From Paenirhodobacter ferrireducens (lineage in GTDB: Bacteria; Pseudomonadota; Alphaproteobacteria; Rhodobacterales; Rhodobacteraceae), in assembly GCF_004022265.1 (NCBI RefSeq), contig NZ_SAVB01000019.1:60697-124696 (forward strand): a DNA stretch of 64,000 nucleotides. The letters are read 5' to 3'. The position numbers were made by a program, and so were the translations under genes. Below, one piece after another: positions 1-8,840 of the stretch; the first letter of the stretch is position 1; each line of letters begins with the position of its first letter. Under the pieces are notes generated by a model. The model saw only the letters and a list, made by a program, of their open reading frames with translations. It was not told where the DNA came from and ran no database searches.

Positions 1-682
1 TCTCGGCCAGGTCCGGCACCGGCCCGGGCGTGAGCGCAAAGGTCTCCATCCGCGCCAGCCGCTCGGCCTCCTCGGGGCGCAACACCGTGCCGCGCGCCAG
101 ATGCTCGACACAGCGCGACAACAGCGCCAGCACCAGCGCCTCGCGTTCGAGCGCCGCCGGGCCGCCGCCGGCATCCAGCGCCACCAGCCGCGCGCCGAGC
201 GCCGCCTCCTCGGGCGTCGCGGCGCGCGCGCCCTGCACCAGCTCCCGCCCGGCCAGCAGTGTCTCGCGGCCGATGCCGCGCGCCTCGAGCCAGTCCCAGC
301 CGACCGAGACGGTGATCTTGCGCAGCCGCTCGCCGCGGCGGGCGCGGCGCACGAAGGGCAAGGGCCGCGCCGTCGCCGAATGGACAAGCTGCACCGGCGC
401 TCCGGGGGCCCGCGCCACCGCCATCGGCGCGCCGCCAATCGTCGCCGTCACCTGCCCGTCGAAGACAAGGTGCAGCACCAGCCCTGCAGGCCGCGTCACC
501 CGGGTCTCGAAATCGGTCTCCGCGGTCGCATCAAGGCTGTGCGTCTCGGGCCCCGCAGGCAGCGCATGCGCCTCGCGCAGGCCGCGCAGCGCCACCCGAT
601 CATCGCGAATCGTGGCCCCGAAATCACGCCCGGCGCGGCGCACCGTCGCCGCGATCTCTCCCAGCCTGATCAGGTCCTGCAT
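1..682 (-). CDS. AraC-family (PchR-like) transcriptional regulator, N-terminal part, truncated by window edge
   Basis: An open frame runs leftwards from the ATG at 682 (MQDLIRLGEIAATVRRAGRD) to the window edge without a stop, giving 227 residues. Only the N-terminal ligand-sensing half is visible; the helix-turn-helix half would lie outside. The identification rests on position: it diverges from a TonB-dependent siderophore receptor, the usual arrangement for PchR/RhrA-type AraC activators that sense a ferrisiderophore and switch on the adjacent receptor. The visible sequence is compatible with that family (cupin-like, Arg-rich, no signal peptide), but the diagnostic DNA-binding domain cannot be checked. 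Inferred role: siderophore-responsive control of the island at 822-10063. Confidence 0.6.
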   Translation of the reverse strand, partial: MQDLIRLGEIAATVRRAGRDFGATIRDDRVALRGLREAHALPAGPETHSLDATAETDFETRVTRPAGLVLHLVFDGQVTATIGGAPMAVARAPGAPVQLVHSATARPLPFVRRARRGERLRKITVSVGWDWLEARGIGRETLLAGRELVQGARAATPEEAALGARLVALDAGGGPAALEREALVLALLSRCVEHLARGTVLRPEEAERLARMETFALTPGPVPDLAE

Positions 683-821
683 CGGCTCAGCCTCCGAAAT
701 TGATCGTCCGCGCAAGACTTCTGGCTCTCTCGCGAAGGTTCGCCGATGGCGGAGCGGTCTCGTCGCGCCTAAAGGACTACTAAAATACTCAAGTTTCAAG
801 AACCGAAGGGATGGCGAAACG
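683..821. promoter_or_regulatory. divergent intergenic region between AraC-type regulator and TonB receptor
   Basis: This 139-bp gap separates divergent starts and must hold promoters for both genes. The right end is AT-rich for this genome (around 776-795) and includes TAAAAT at 781-786, a possible -10 for the receptor. A purine-rich GAAGGG at 805-810 serves as ribosome binding site for the ATG at 822. I do not see a convincing Fur, Irr or PchR box. Confidence 0.4.
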
Positions 822-2900
822 ATGAAACGGCAGCTGCGCGTGGCGCTTCTGGTCTCGACGGCGCTTTGTGCGCCCCGGGCCTGGGCCGAGGACACCTATG
901 CGCTCGAGGACATCACGGTCGAGGGGGCAAGCTATCAGACCGAGGGCAGCGACAGCTATCGCTCGGGCCTGATCTCGGTCGGCGAGAAGGCGACGATGAC
1001 GCCGCGCGAGGTGCCGCAGTCGACCACGGTCATCACCCGCAAGCAGATCGAGGACGGCGGCTATACCGCGCTCGAGACCGCACTCGAGGACACCGCGGGC
1101 ATCATGGTGCTGAACAACGACGCCGGGCGCTCGTCGCTGTTCTCGCGCGGCTTCGAGTTCGACTATCTCTATTACGACGGTCTGCCGGCGCCGGTCAGCT
1201 CGATCTACGGCACCCAGCCCGACCTGGCGATCATGGACCATGTCGAGATCCTGAAGGGCCCCTCGGGTCTCTTCATCGGCACCGGCTCGCCCGCGGGCTC
1301 GGTCAACATGCGGCTCAAGCAGGCGAACCGCACCGAGGCGGGCGGCTACGTCACCACCACCGTCGACGACAACGGCCATGCCCGGATCGAGGGCGACGTC
1401 GGCGGCAGGCTGAACGCCGCGGGCACGCTGCGCGGCCGCGCCGTGGTGGCCTATGCCCGGGGCGACGGCTTCGTCGACAAGCAGACGAACGGCGTCACCG
1501 ATTATTACGGCACCCTCGCCTGGGACGCGACGCCCGACACCACGGTGACGCTCTCGCTCAACCACATGGAGCGCGACATCGACCCGTTCAACGGGCTGCC
1601 GACCTATGCCGACGGCTCGCTGATCTGGATCGCCCCCTCGGCGACCACCGCGGCCGACTGGAACCATTTCGAGAATTCGGTCACCGACGCGATCGCCGCG
1701 GTCGAGCACCGGCTGGCGGGCGGCGGGCGGCTGAAGTTCAGCCTGCGCCAGTCGCACCAGACGGCCGACTTCAAATACGCCTATGCCGCGGGCACCGCCG
1801 ACGCCGACAACGTGATCTCGCAGCTGGCCTGGATCTCGCGCAGGTTCAGCCAGGATTCGCTTGCCCTCGATGCCCATGCCGAACTGCCCTTCACCCTCGG
1901 CAGCTGGCAGGCGACGGCGATCCTCGGCGCCGACTACCAGAAGACGAATTCGACGCTCCATGCCGCCTCGGGGCGGATCACCGGCAGCTTCGATCTCGAT
2001 GACTGGGATGTGTCCTCGGTTGCGAACCCCGGCGTGACCTACGGCACCCCGACCCGCACCGACACGATCAGCAAGGGCGTCTATGCCCAGATGCGGGTCA
2101 AGCCGGTCTCGGCGCTGACCCTGATCGGCGGCGCGCGCTTCTCGTGGTATGACAGCACCGTCACCACCGCGGGCGTGCCTGCGCGCACCCAGGTGAACAG
2201 CCACCTCACCCCCTTCGCCGGCGCAACCTGGGACATCAGCCCCGACACCACGCTTTACGCCAGCTATTCCGAGATCTTCGCGCCGCAAAGCGTGACCGAC
2301 GCCGCGGGCAAGCTTCTCGACCCGCTCGAGGGCAAGCAATACGAGATCGGGGTGAAATCGGAACTGGCCAGCGGCATCAACCTGTCGGCCGCGCTCTACC
2401 GGCTCGAACAGGTGAACCGGCCGATCGCCGTCACCGGCGAGACCTATTCCGTCGCCGGCGAGAAGGTCCGCGTGCAGGGCGTCGAGCTTGAAGCGGCGGG
2501 CGAGATCGGGCGCAACCTGCATCTCTCGGGCGGCTACACCTATTCCGACACCGAATACCTGTCGGGCCCGAGCGAGGGCGAGGATTACTCGACCTATACC
2601 CCGGATCACCTGTTCAAGATCGCGCTTGAATATGACGTGACCGAGGGCGCACTCGAGGGCTGGAGCTTCGGCACCCGGCTGCGCGCGATGTCGAGCTTCT
2701 CCTCGCGTGGGATCAAGGCGCCGGGCTATGGCGTCGTCGACGTCTCGGCGGCCCGGCAACTCCCGGGCAATGCGGAACTGCGGCTGAGCGTGTCGAACCT
2801 CTTCGACAAGGCCTATTACAGCCGCGTCGGCTCGACCACGGTGTTCAACTTCCGCGGCGAACCGCGCACCGTCTCGCTCGCGCTGACGAAGCGGTTCTGA
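822..2900 (+). CDS. TonB-dependent siderophore receptor (FhuA/FhuE type)
   Basis: Outer-membrane gated channel of 692 residues for a ferrisiderophore. A signal peptide covers residues 1-22 (ends PRAWA) and is followed by a TonB-box-like stretch (YALEDITVEG, about 26-35). The plug domain follows (REVPQSTTVITRKQI; SRGFEFDYLYYDGLP; VEILKGPSGLFIGTGSPAG). The rest is a 22-strand-type barrel ending in Phe (TVSLALTKRF), as outer-membrane proteins do. The frame is open far upstream to position 30, but that extension lacks receptor features. The ATG at 822 has a good ribosome binding site and starts the signal peptide. The stop overlaps the start of the next gene (ATGA), so receptor and esterase are translationally coupled. 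The exact siderophore cannot be read from sequence. Confidence 0.93.
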   Translation: MKRQLRVALLVSTALCAPRAWAEDTYALEDITVEGASYQTEGSDSYRSGLISVGEKATMTPREVPQSTTVITRKQIEDGGYTALETALEDTAGIMVLNNDAGRSSLFSRGFEFDYLYYDGLPAPVSSIYGTQPDLAIMDHVEILKGPSGLFIGTGSPAGSVNMRLKQANRTEAGGYVTTTVDDNGHARIEGDVGGRLNAAGTLRGRAVVAYARGDGFVDKQTNGVTDYYGTLAWDATPDTTVTLSLNHMERDIDPFNGLPTYADGSLIWIAPSATTAADWNHFENSVTDAIAAVEHRLAGGGRLKFSLRQSHQTADFKYAYAAGTADADNVISQLAWISRRFSQDSLALDAHAELPFTLGSWQATAILGADYQKTNSTLHAASGRITGSFDLDDWDVSSVANPGVTYGTPTRTDTISKGVYAQMRVKPVSALTLIGGARFSWYDSTVTTAGVPARTQVNSHLTPFAGATWDISPDTTLYASYSEIFAPQSVTDAAGKLLDPLEGKQYEIGVKSELASGINLSAALYRLEQVNRPIAVTGETYSVAGEKVRVQGVELEAAGEIGRNLHLSGGYTYSDTEYLSGPSEGEDYSTYTPDHLFKIALEYDVTEGALEGWSFGTRLRAMSSFSSRGIKAPGYGVVDVSAARQLPGNAELRLSVSNLFDKAYYSRVGSTTVFNFRGEPRTVSLALTKRF

Positions 2901-3769
2901 TGAAGCGCGTCGCCAGTCTGGTCCTCGGCCTCTCCACCCTCGCGGGTGGGGAGGTGCTTGCACAGGATCTACCCGCCCGGAACCTGCCCGCCGGCGACGC
3001 CATGCCCCGAGCCGAGATGGCGCTGGCCGGGCTTGGAAACCCGGTGATGCTGGAACGCTCTGCCCGGTTCGACGTCGAGGGGCCCATGGGCGTGCTGCGG
3101 GTGCTGGTCTCGGCCCCCGATGTCCCGCCCCCGCCCTCGGGCTATGGCGTGATCTATGCAATCGACGCCGGCTGGACCTTCGGCACCTTGCGCGATGCGC
3201 TGCGGCTGCAGGGCGGCGAGAGCCCGCCAGGGGCCACGGTGGTCGTGGCGCTTGGCTGGCCGGCGCCCGATCTGATCGACATGACGCGGCGCGGGCCCGA
3301 TCTGGTCGGCGCCAACGCGGCCGCCACGCTGGCGCTGCTCACCGACACCATCGTGCCGCGTGTCGAGGCGGCACTGCCGGTCGACCCGGCACACCGGATG
3401 ATCCTCGGCCATTCCTTCGGCGGCGCCTTCGCCCTGCGCGCGGGGCTCACCCGCCCCGACCTTTTCTCGCATGTCGCAGCGGGAAGCCCGTCGATCTGGA
3501 CCGGTCCGGAGTGGTTCCTGAATGCGCCGCTGCCGGCCATCAGGCCAAAGGTCCTCATCACCCTCGGCGCGCTCGAATTTCCCGAGGCGGCAGCGGCCGT
3601 CGGCACCGATCCCGCGCGCCTCGAGCGGCTGCGCACGCGCGACATGGCCGGCCGGGCCGAGGCGATGGCCGCCCGGCTTGGCACCCGCACCGCGATCCTC
3701 GGCGGCGCCAGCCATGGCAGTTCCGTGCCCGCCTTCCTTGGCCTCGCGGCGGGTGTCCTGTGGCGCTGA
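2900..3769 (+). CDS. exported alpha/beta-hydrolase, putative siderophore esterase (IroE/Fes-like)
   Basis: A 289-residue esterase of the PF00756-like family. Residues 1-21 look like a signal peptide (ends GEVLA), placing it in the periplasm. The nucleophile elbow GHSFGG puts Ser at about residue 172, followed by SPSIW, a motif typical of siderophore esterases. The candidate catalytic His is at about 272 in ASHGSS. It begins inside the stop codon of the receptor gene. By analogy with IroE, it probably hydrolyses an ester siderophore after import across the outer membrane, either to trim it or to release iron. Substrate is inferred from context only. Confidence 0.78.
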   Translation: MKRVASLVLGLSTLAGGEVLAQDLPARNLPAGDAMPRAEMALAGLGNPVMLERSARFDVEGPMGVLRVLVSAPDVPPPPSGYGVIYAIDAGWTFGTLRDALRLQGGESPPGATVVVALGWPAPDLIDMTRRGPDLVGANAAATLALLTDTIVPRVEAALPVDPAHRMILGHSFGGAFALRAGLTRPDLFSHVAAGSPSIWTGPEWFLNAPLPAIRPKVLITLGALEFPEAAAAVGTDPARLERLRTRDMAGRAEAMAARLGTRTAILGGASHGSSVPAFLGLAAGVLWR

Positions 3770-3780
3770 GGCGGCGGGGT

Positions 3781-4074
3781 TCAGCCCGCCTCCATCACCC
3801 AGTCGAGGCCGTAGAAGGTTTCGCGATGCGCGAAGATGACAAGATGCGAGTCGATGGCGAACCGCGCCTGAATGATGCCCCGGGCATCCTCGGCCTGCAG
3901 CCGGAAGCTGAGCCCCTCGGCATCGGCCACCATCTCGGCCGGACCGGGAGGAAGCGCGGCGCGGCCGGTGGTTTCAGTCCACTCGACCTCCACCTTGTGG
4001 GCGAAGTGCTTGCACAGCTGGGCGATGTATTTCGCACCATGCGGGGTCGTCATGCGGGCAGTTGTCACGAGCAT
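3781..4074 (-). CDS. DUF2218 domain protein
   Basis: A 97-residue soluble protein matching the DUF2218 pattern: TTARxxTPxxxKYIxQLCKHFAHKVEVEWT at the start, then a GLSFRLQAED-type middle. Proteins of this family are usually about 90-100 residues and often occur beside iron-siderophore genes; their function is unknown to me. It lies on the opposite strand between the esterase and the binding-protein gene, converging on the former and diverging from the latter. An internal ATG seven codons downstream is an alternative start, but the longer form preserves the conserved TTAR beginning. Confidence 0.75.
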   Translation of the reverse strand: MLVTTARMTTPHGAKYIAQLCKHFAHKVEVEWTETTGRAALPPGPAEMVADAEGLSFRLQAEDARGIIQARFAIDSHLVIFAHRETFYGLDWVMEAG

Positions 4075-4195
4075 TCGTCAAATCCTGATTTTTTTCGTAA
4101 ACTATCCTCTGGTCAATCGCGGTGCAAGGGGCTACCTGTGCCCCGCCGCGAAGCCAGTCCCAGCCACGCGCAGACCATCTGACAGGAGATTTCCG

Positions 4196-5095
4196 ATGAG
4201 ACTCGCTGCTCTTGCGGGCGCCTTCGCCCTTGTCGCCGCGTCCGCGATCGCCGCCCGGTCGGGCGAAGTCGAGATCGCCACCGCCCGCGGCCCGGTCACG
4301 CTCGCCGCCTCCCCGACCCGCGTCGCGGCCTATGACGCGGCGGCGATCGACACCCTCCTCGCGCTTGGTGTGACGCCCGTCGGCGTGCCGGAAAAGCTCT
4401 ATGATCCCGACCTCGCCGCGGCGGAACAGGGCGCGACGCCGGTCGGCACGCTGTTCGAGCCCGACCTCGAGGCGCTTTCCGCCCTCGCCCCCGACCTGAT
4501 CGTGGTCGGCGGCCGCTCGGCGCCGAAGTTCGATGCGGTGGCGCAGGTTGCGCCGACCATCGACATGACGATCTCGCCCGACGTCGCGGGCGACGCCAAG
4601 GCCCGGCTTGCGGCCTATGGCACGCTCTTCGGCCGCGAGGCGAAGGCGGCCGAGCTCGCCGCCGCGCTGGATGCGCAGATCGCCGCCGCGCAGGCCGCCG
4701 CGACCGGCAAGGGCAACGCGCTGATCGTGCTGACCAACGGGCCGAAGATCTCGGCCTATGGCCGCGGCTCGCGCTTTGGCTGGCTGCATGACGTGATCGG
4801 CCTGCCCGAGGCGCGCCCGGGCCTTGCCCCCGAAACCCATGGCGACGCGATCTCCTTCGAGTTCATCGCCGAGGTGAACCCCGACTGGCTGATCGTGGTC
4901 GACCGCGGCGCCGCCGTCGGGGCCGAGGGCGCCTCGGCGCGCGAGACACTCGACAACCCGCTGGTGAATGGCACCAAGGCCGCGAAGGCCGGCCACGTGG
5001 TCTATCTCGACGCCTCCAAGCTCTACATCTCGGGCGGCGGCTACACCGCGCTGAGCCGCACGCTCGCGCAGATGACCGCGGCGCTCGAGGGCTGA
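4196..5095 (+). CDS. siderophore ABC transporter, periplasmic binding protein (FatB/CeuA-like)
   Basis: A 299-residue class III substrate-binding protein (PF01497 type). A signal peptide covers about residues 1-20, without a lipobox. Family hallmarks include SPTRVAAYDAAAIDTLLALGV, LSALAPDLIVVGGRS and the end LAQMTAALEG. It should capture the ferrisiderophore after the TonB receptor and hand it to the FecCD permeases encoded next. The frame is open upstream, but the ATG at 4196 has AGGAGA seven bases before it and starts the signal peptide. A 2-bp gap to the permease gene makes an operon certain in practice. Confidence 0.9.
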   Translation: MRLAALAGAFALVAASAIAARSGEVEIATARGPVTLAASPTRVAAYDAAAIDTLLALGVTPVGVPEKLYDPDLAAAEQGATPVGTLFEPDLEALSALAPDLIVVGGRSAPKFDAVAQVAPTIDMTISPDVAGDAKARLAAYGTLFGREAKAAELAAALDAQIAAAQAAATGKGNALIVLTNGPKISAYGRGSRFGWLHDVIGLPEARPGLAPETHGDAISFEFIAEVNPDWLIVVDRGAAVGAEGASARETLDNPLVNGTKAAKAGHVVYLDASKLYISGGGYTALSRTLAQMTAALEG

Positions 5096-5097
5096 GC

Positions 5098-6051
5098 ATG
5101 TCGCCGCGCCGGCTCTGGATCCTCGCCGCAGGGGCGCTTGCGCTTCTGGCCGCGGCAAGCCTCGCCACCGGCGCCGCCCGGATCGCTCCCAGCGATCCGA
5201 TGGCGGCGCTGGTGCTGAGCGTGTCGCGGATCCCGCGCACGCTCGCCGCGATGCTGACCGGCGCGGCGCTCGCCGTCGCGGGCGTGGTGATGCAGCAGAT
5301 CCTGCGCAACCGCTTCGTCGAGCCCGCCACCGCCGGCACGCCCGAGGCCGCGGCCGCCGGCCTGCTGGCCGTCACCATCCTCGCGCCGCATGCACCAATC
5401 TGGGCGAAGATGGGCGTCGCGGCGCTGTCGGCGCTCGCCGGCGCGGTGCTGCTGGCCGCACTGATCCGCCGCCTCCCCCCGCGCGAGATCTTCCTCGTGC
5501 CGCTCACCGGGATTGTCCTCTCGGGCGTCATCGGCGCGGGCGTCACCTTCATCGGCTGGCAGACGGATCTGATGCAATATGTCTCGGTCTGGCTGATGTC
5601 GGGCGAGTTCTCGGGCGTCATCGCGGGGCGCTATGAACTGCTGTGGATCGCCGGCGCGGCGGCAGCACTCGCCTGGTTCGCCGCCGACCGCTTCGCCATT
5701 CTCGCGCTTGGCCCCGAGGCCGCCACCGCGCTTGGCCTGCATCCACGCAGCGTCGTGCGGCTTGGCCTCGGCGTCGTCGCGCTGGTCACCGCGATGGTCG
5801 TCGTCACCGTCGGCATGGTGCCCTTCGTCGGGCTGATCGTGCCGAACCTCGTCAGCCGGCTGATGGGCGACAACCTGCGCGCCTCGCTGCCGGTGGTGGC
5901 AATGGGCGGCGCGATCATGGTGCTGGGCTCGGACCTGCTCGGGCGGCTGCTGATCCACCCCTACGAGATCCCGGCGGGCACCATCCTTGGCGTCACCGGC
6001 GCGGCGGGCTTCCTTGCGATGCTGTGGTGGAGGCCGCGCGATGCGTCCTAG
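5098..6051 (+). CDS. FecCD-type siderophore ABC permease (FatD/CeuB-like)
   Basis: A 317-residue inner-membrane protein with about nine to ten hydrophobic helices, of the BtuC/FecCD family. Recognisable signatures are LTGAALAVAGVVMQQILRNRFVEPATAGTPEAAAAG near the N-terminus and GMVPFVGLIVPNLVSRLMGDN later. The second is the cytoplasmic coupling segment to the ATPase. It forms the heterodimeric channel with the next gene product. The stop codon overlaps the start of the downstream permease gene by 11 bases. Confidence 0.92.
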   Translation: MSPRRLWILAAGALALLAAASLATGAARIAPSDPMAALVLSVSRIPRTLAAMLTGAALAVAGVVMQQILRNRFVEPATAGTPEAAAAGLLAVTILAPHAPIWAKMGVAALSALAGAVLLAALIRRLPPREIFLVPLTGIVLSGVIGAGVTFIGWQTDLMQYVSVWLMSGEFSGVIAGRYELLWIAGAAAALAWFAADRFAILALGPEAATALGLHPRSVVRLGLGVVALVTAMVVVTVGMVPFVGLIVPNLVSRLMGDNLRASLPVVAMGGAIMVLGSDLLGRLLIHPYEIPAGTILGVTGAAGFLAMLWWRPRDAS

Positions 6052-6991
6052 AACCGCCCTCGTCGTCGCGCTGCTGCTGGCGCTTGCGGTCGCGCTGTGG
6101 CTGTTCCAGGGCCTCGGCCCGGGCAACAGACCGTTCGTCCTTGGCCTGAGGGCGACGAAACTAGCCGCACTTGCCCTTGTCGCGGCCTCGGTGGGCATGG
6201 CGACCGTTCTGTTCCAGACCGTCGCGCAAAACCGCATCCTGACCCCGGCGATCATGGGCTTCGATGCGCTTTACCTGCTCATCCAAAGCCTTGCCGTCGC
6301 CACCCTTGGCACCGTCGGCTTCGCGATGCTGCCCGCGGGCGCCAAGTTCGCGGCCGAGACCCTGTTGATGACCGCCGTCGCCGTGGCGCTCTTCGGCGCG
6401 CTTCTGGGCCGCGCCGCGCCCGAGGCGATCGGCCGCACGATCCTGACCGGCGTGGTGCTCGGCATCCTCTTCCGCTCGGGCGCGACGCTGATCGCGCGGA
6501 TGCTCGACCCGAACGCCCATGCTGTGGTGCAGGCCGCGAGCTTTGCCGATTTCGGCCGCCCGGCCGCCGGGACGCTCGGCTGGGCGGCGGCGGTGGCGCT
6601 GCCGGCGATGGCCCTCGCCCTCGCCCTCGGGCCGCGGCTCGATCTGCTGGCGCTTGGCCGCGAACGCGCCGTCTCGCTCGGGCTGCCGCATCGCGCGATG
6701 GTTCTGGTGACCCTCGCCCTCGTCGCCCTGCTCACCGCGGTCTCGACCGCGCTCGTCGGCCCCGTCGCCTTCTTCGGGCTGATCGTCGCCGGGCTTGCCC
6801 ATGCACTCGCCCCGGGCGCGCGGCACCGGGTGCTGCTGCTCACCGCGGCCGCCCTTGCCGCGACGCTGCTCATCGGCGGGCAATGGGCCTTCGAGCGCCT
6901 GCTCGGCCTGCGCGCCACGCTGAGCGTGGTGATCGAATTCGCGGGCGGGATCTTCTTCCTCGCCCTGCTTCTGAAAGGACGGATCCGATGA
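6041..6991 (+). CDS. FecCD-type siderophore ABC permease, second subunit (FatC/CeuC-like)
   Basis: A 316-residue polytopic permease, paralogous to the preceding one. Motifs include LALVAASVGMATVLFQTVAQNRILTPAIMGFDALY and GPVAFFGLIVAGLAHAL, the FecCD coupling region. I chose the ATG at 6041, inside the end of the previous gene, because it starts the first membrane helix (RPRTALVVALLLALAVALWLF). An upstream in-frame start would add an unlikely basic leader. It overlaps the ATPase gene by ATGA. Confidence 0.9.
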   Translation: MRPRTALVVALLLALAVALWLFQGLGPGNRPFVLGLRATKLAALALVAASVGMATVLFQTVAQNRILTPAIMGFDALYLLIQSLAVATLGTVGFAMLPAGAKFAAETLLMTAVAVALFGALLGRAAPEAIGRTILTGVVLGILFRSGATLIARMLDPNAHAVVQAASFADFGRPAAGTLGWAAAVALPAMALALALGPRLDLLALGRERAVSLGLPHRAMVLVTLALVALLTAVSTALVGPVAFFGLIVAGLAHALAPGARHRVLLLTAAALAATLLIGGQWAFERLLGLRATLSVVIEFAGGIFFLALLLKGRIR

Positions 6992-7755
6992 CAGCCACCG
7001 GCATCGAGATTTCCGGGCTGCGGCACGCGATCCGCGGCACCGAGATCCTCGCCCCCGCCACGCTGACGATCCCCGCGGGCCGGATCACCGCGCTGATCGG
7101 GCCGAATGGCGCGGGCAAGTCGACGCTTTCGCGCCTGATCGCGCGGATCGAGCCGCCTCCCGCCGGCACGGTAGCGGTGAACGGGCTCGATGTCGCCACC
7201 ACCCGCACCGGCCGGCTGGCGCGCGAGCTGGCCTTTCTGGGCCAGCACACCACGCTTGCCTCGCGGCTGCGGGTGCGCGAGCTTGTGGCCTTCGGGCGCT
7301 GGCCGCATTGTCATGGCCGCCCGGGCCCCGAGGACCACGCTGCGGTCGCGCGCGCGCTGGACGATTTCGACCTTGCGCCGCTTGCCGGGCGCTTTCTCGA
7401 CACGCTCTCGGGCGGACAGGCACAGCGGGCACACCTCGCCATGGCGGTCGCGCAGCAGACACCCTGGCTGATCCTCGACGAGCCGCTGAACAACCTCGAC
7501 CTCGCCCATGCCCGCGCGCTGATGGCGCATCTGGCGCGGCTGCGCGATGCCGGCGGCTCGATCCTCGTCGTGCTGCACGATCTGAATTTCGCCGCCGCAT
7601 GGGCCGACCACGTGGTCGCGATGAAGGCCGGCCATGTCGTGGCCGAGGGCCCGCCCGAGGCGGTGCTGACCGAAGACCGCCTGTCGGCGCTTTACGACAC
7701 CGAGATCCGGGTGGGCACGCATGGCGGGCGCCCGCTCGTGCTGCACCACCTGTGA
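6988..7755 (+). CDS. siderophore ABC transporter ATPase (CeuD/FatE-like)
   Basis: A 255-residue cytoplasmic ATPase that powers the importer. Walker A is GPNGAGKST (38-46), the Q-loop is FLGQHT, the signature is LSGGQAQR, Walker B is LILDEPLNNLD and the switch His is in VLHDLNFA. Length and motifs fit the FepC/CeuD family. The ATG at 6988 overlaps the permease stop codon. With the two permeases and the binding protein it makes a complete ferrisiderophore importer. Confidence 0.93.
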   Translation: MTATGIEISGLRHAIRGTEILAPATLTIPAGRITALIGPNGAGKSTLSRLIARIEPPPAGTVAVNGLDVATTRTGRLARELAFLGQHTTLASRLRVRELVAFGRWPHCHGRPGPEDHAAVARALDDFDLAPLAGRFLDTLSGGQAQRAHLAMAVAQQTPWLILDEPLNNLDLAHARALMAHLARLRDAGGSILVVLHDLNFAAAWADHVVAMKAGHVVAEGPPEAVLTEDRLSALYDTEIRVGTHGGRPLVLHHL

Positions 7756-7779
7756 TCGCCTGACGCAAGGAGGAAAGAG

Positions 7780-8463
7780 ATGACCGCGTTCAACCTGACC
7801 GATGCCCTCGAGCGCACCCGCGCCTTCGTCGAGATGGGCGGCCCCGCAATGGCGGCGATTGCCGCGCTGTCGGTCGCGACGGTGGCGCTGATCCTGTGGA
7901 AGATCTGGCGGCTTGCCGCCTGCGGCGCCTGGTCGGGCGGCAGCCACAGCGCCGCGGCGATCGCGCTGTGGACCCAGGGCGCGCATCAGGCCGCGATCGA
8001 CAGCCTCGCCCGTCGCCGCTCGCTGCGCGCGGGTCTGGTGCGGGCGGCGATGGTCGCCGCGGCCGATCCCGCGCTGACCGGGGAGGACGCCGAGGCCGAG
8101 ACCGCCCGCGTCGCCCGCGCCCTGCTCGCCCGCGCCCAGGCCGGCCTGCGCGGGCTGGAGCTTGCCGCGACGATCGGGCCGCTTCTGGGGCTTCTGGGCA
8201 CGGTGACCGGGATGATCTCGGCCTTCCAGGCGCTGCAGCAGGCAGGGAGCCACGCCGACCCGGCAACGCTTGCAGGCGGGATCTGGGAGGCGCTGCTGAC
8301 CACCGCGGCCGGCATGGCGGTGGCGATCCCGGCGCAGGTCGCGCTGACCTGGTTCGAGTCGGTGATCGACCGGCTGCGCCACGACATGGAAGACGCCGCG
8401 ACCCGCGTCTTCGTCGCCCGGCACGAGGCCCGGCCCGACCGCGTGGCGGCCGAGGCATGCTGA
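7780..8463 (+). CDS. exbB: TonB-system proton channel subunit ExbB
   Basis: A 227-residue MotA/TolQ/ExbB-family protein. There are three hydrophobic helices: about residues 22-45, 125-150 (ATIGPLLGLLGTVTGMISAF) and 165-190 (TTAAGMAVAIPAQVAL). The last two hold the family's signature residues lining the proton channel. The ribosome binding site AAGGAGGAAAG is strong and close to consensus, suggesting high translation. It is 24 bp from the transporter ATPase and overlaps the first exbD gene. It should form a pentamer around the ExbD helices and drive TonB for the receptor of this island. Confidence 0.92.
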   Translation: MTAFNLTDALERTRAFVEMGGPAMAAIAALSVATVALILWKIWRLAACGAWSGGSHSAAAIALWTQGAHQAAIDSLARRRSLRAGLVRAAMVAAADPALTGEDAEAETARVARALLARAQAGLRGLELAATIGPLLGLLGTVTGMISAFQALQQAGSHADPATLAGGIWEALLTTAAGMAVAIPAQVALTWFESVIDRLRHDMEDAATRVFVARHEARPDRVAAEAC

Positions 8464-8837
8464 GCCTTGCCGAACCGCGGCGCGCGCGCCGCCCGAACCT
8501 GACCCCGATGATCGACGTGGTGTTCCTGCTCCTCGTCTTCTTCATGCTCGCCTCGCGCTTTGGCACCGACCGCACCTTGCCGCTGGCGACCGGCGCCGGC
8601 ACGGCGAGCGAGACCCCGGCCGTGCTGCGTCTGGTCGAGCTTGACGCGGGTGGCGGTCTGCGCCTGAACGGCCGCCCGATTACGACGGCAGAGCTGGCCC
8701 CGGCGCTGACGGAACTCAGCCCCGATCCGGCCGCGCCGGTGGTGCTGCGCGGCAAGGGCGCGGCGCTGCAGGCGCTGGTCACGGTGCTGGACAGCCTCGA
8801 GGCCGCGGGCTTCTCGCGGCTCGTGCTGGTGGAGTAG
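8457..8837 (+). CDS. exbD: ExbD/TolR-family protein, first copy (conserved Asp present)
   Basis: A 126-residue membrane-anchored ExbD. A basic N-terminus (RRARRPN) precedes the single helix with LTPMIDVVFLLLVFFM. Asp20 matches the essential proton-carrying Asp of ExbD/TolR. The rest is a small periplasmic domain ending in LEAAGFSRLVLVE. The ATG lies 7 bp inside the end of exbB. Compare with the following paralogue, which has Asn at the same place. Confidence 0.9.
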   Translation: MLSLAEPRRARRPNLTPMIDVVFLLLVFFMLASRFGTDRTLPLATGAGTASETPAVLRLVELDAGGGLRLNGRPITTAELAPALTELSPDPAAPVVLRGKGAALQALVTVLDSLEAAGFSRLVLVE

Positions 8838-8840
8838 CCG

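Noticed and set aside
30..821. In-frame N-terminal extension of the TonB receptor
   Set aside because: It is Ser/Arg/Pro-rich noise antisense to the AraC-type regulator; the receptor signal peptide starts at 822.
789..3161. 790-codon minus-strand open frame opposite the receptor
   Set aside because: Arg/Gly/His-rich shadow of the coding strand with no domain pattern, typical of high-GC third-position bias.
4075..4195. Possible Fur or Irr box in the divergent gap before the binding-protein gene
   Set aside because: The region is AT-rich around 4088-4110 but no half-site arrangement fits a Fur or Irr consensus convincingly.
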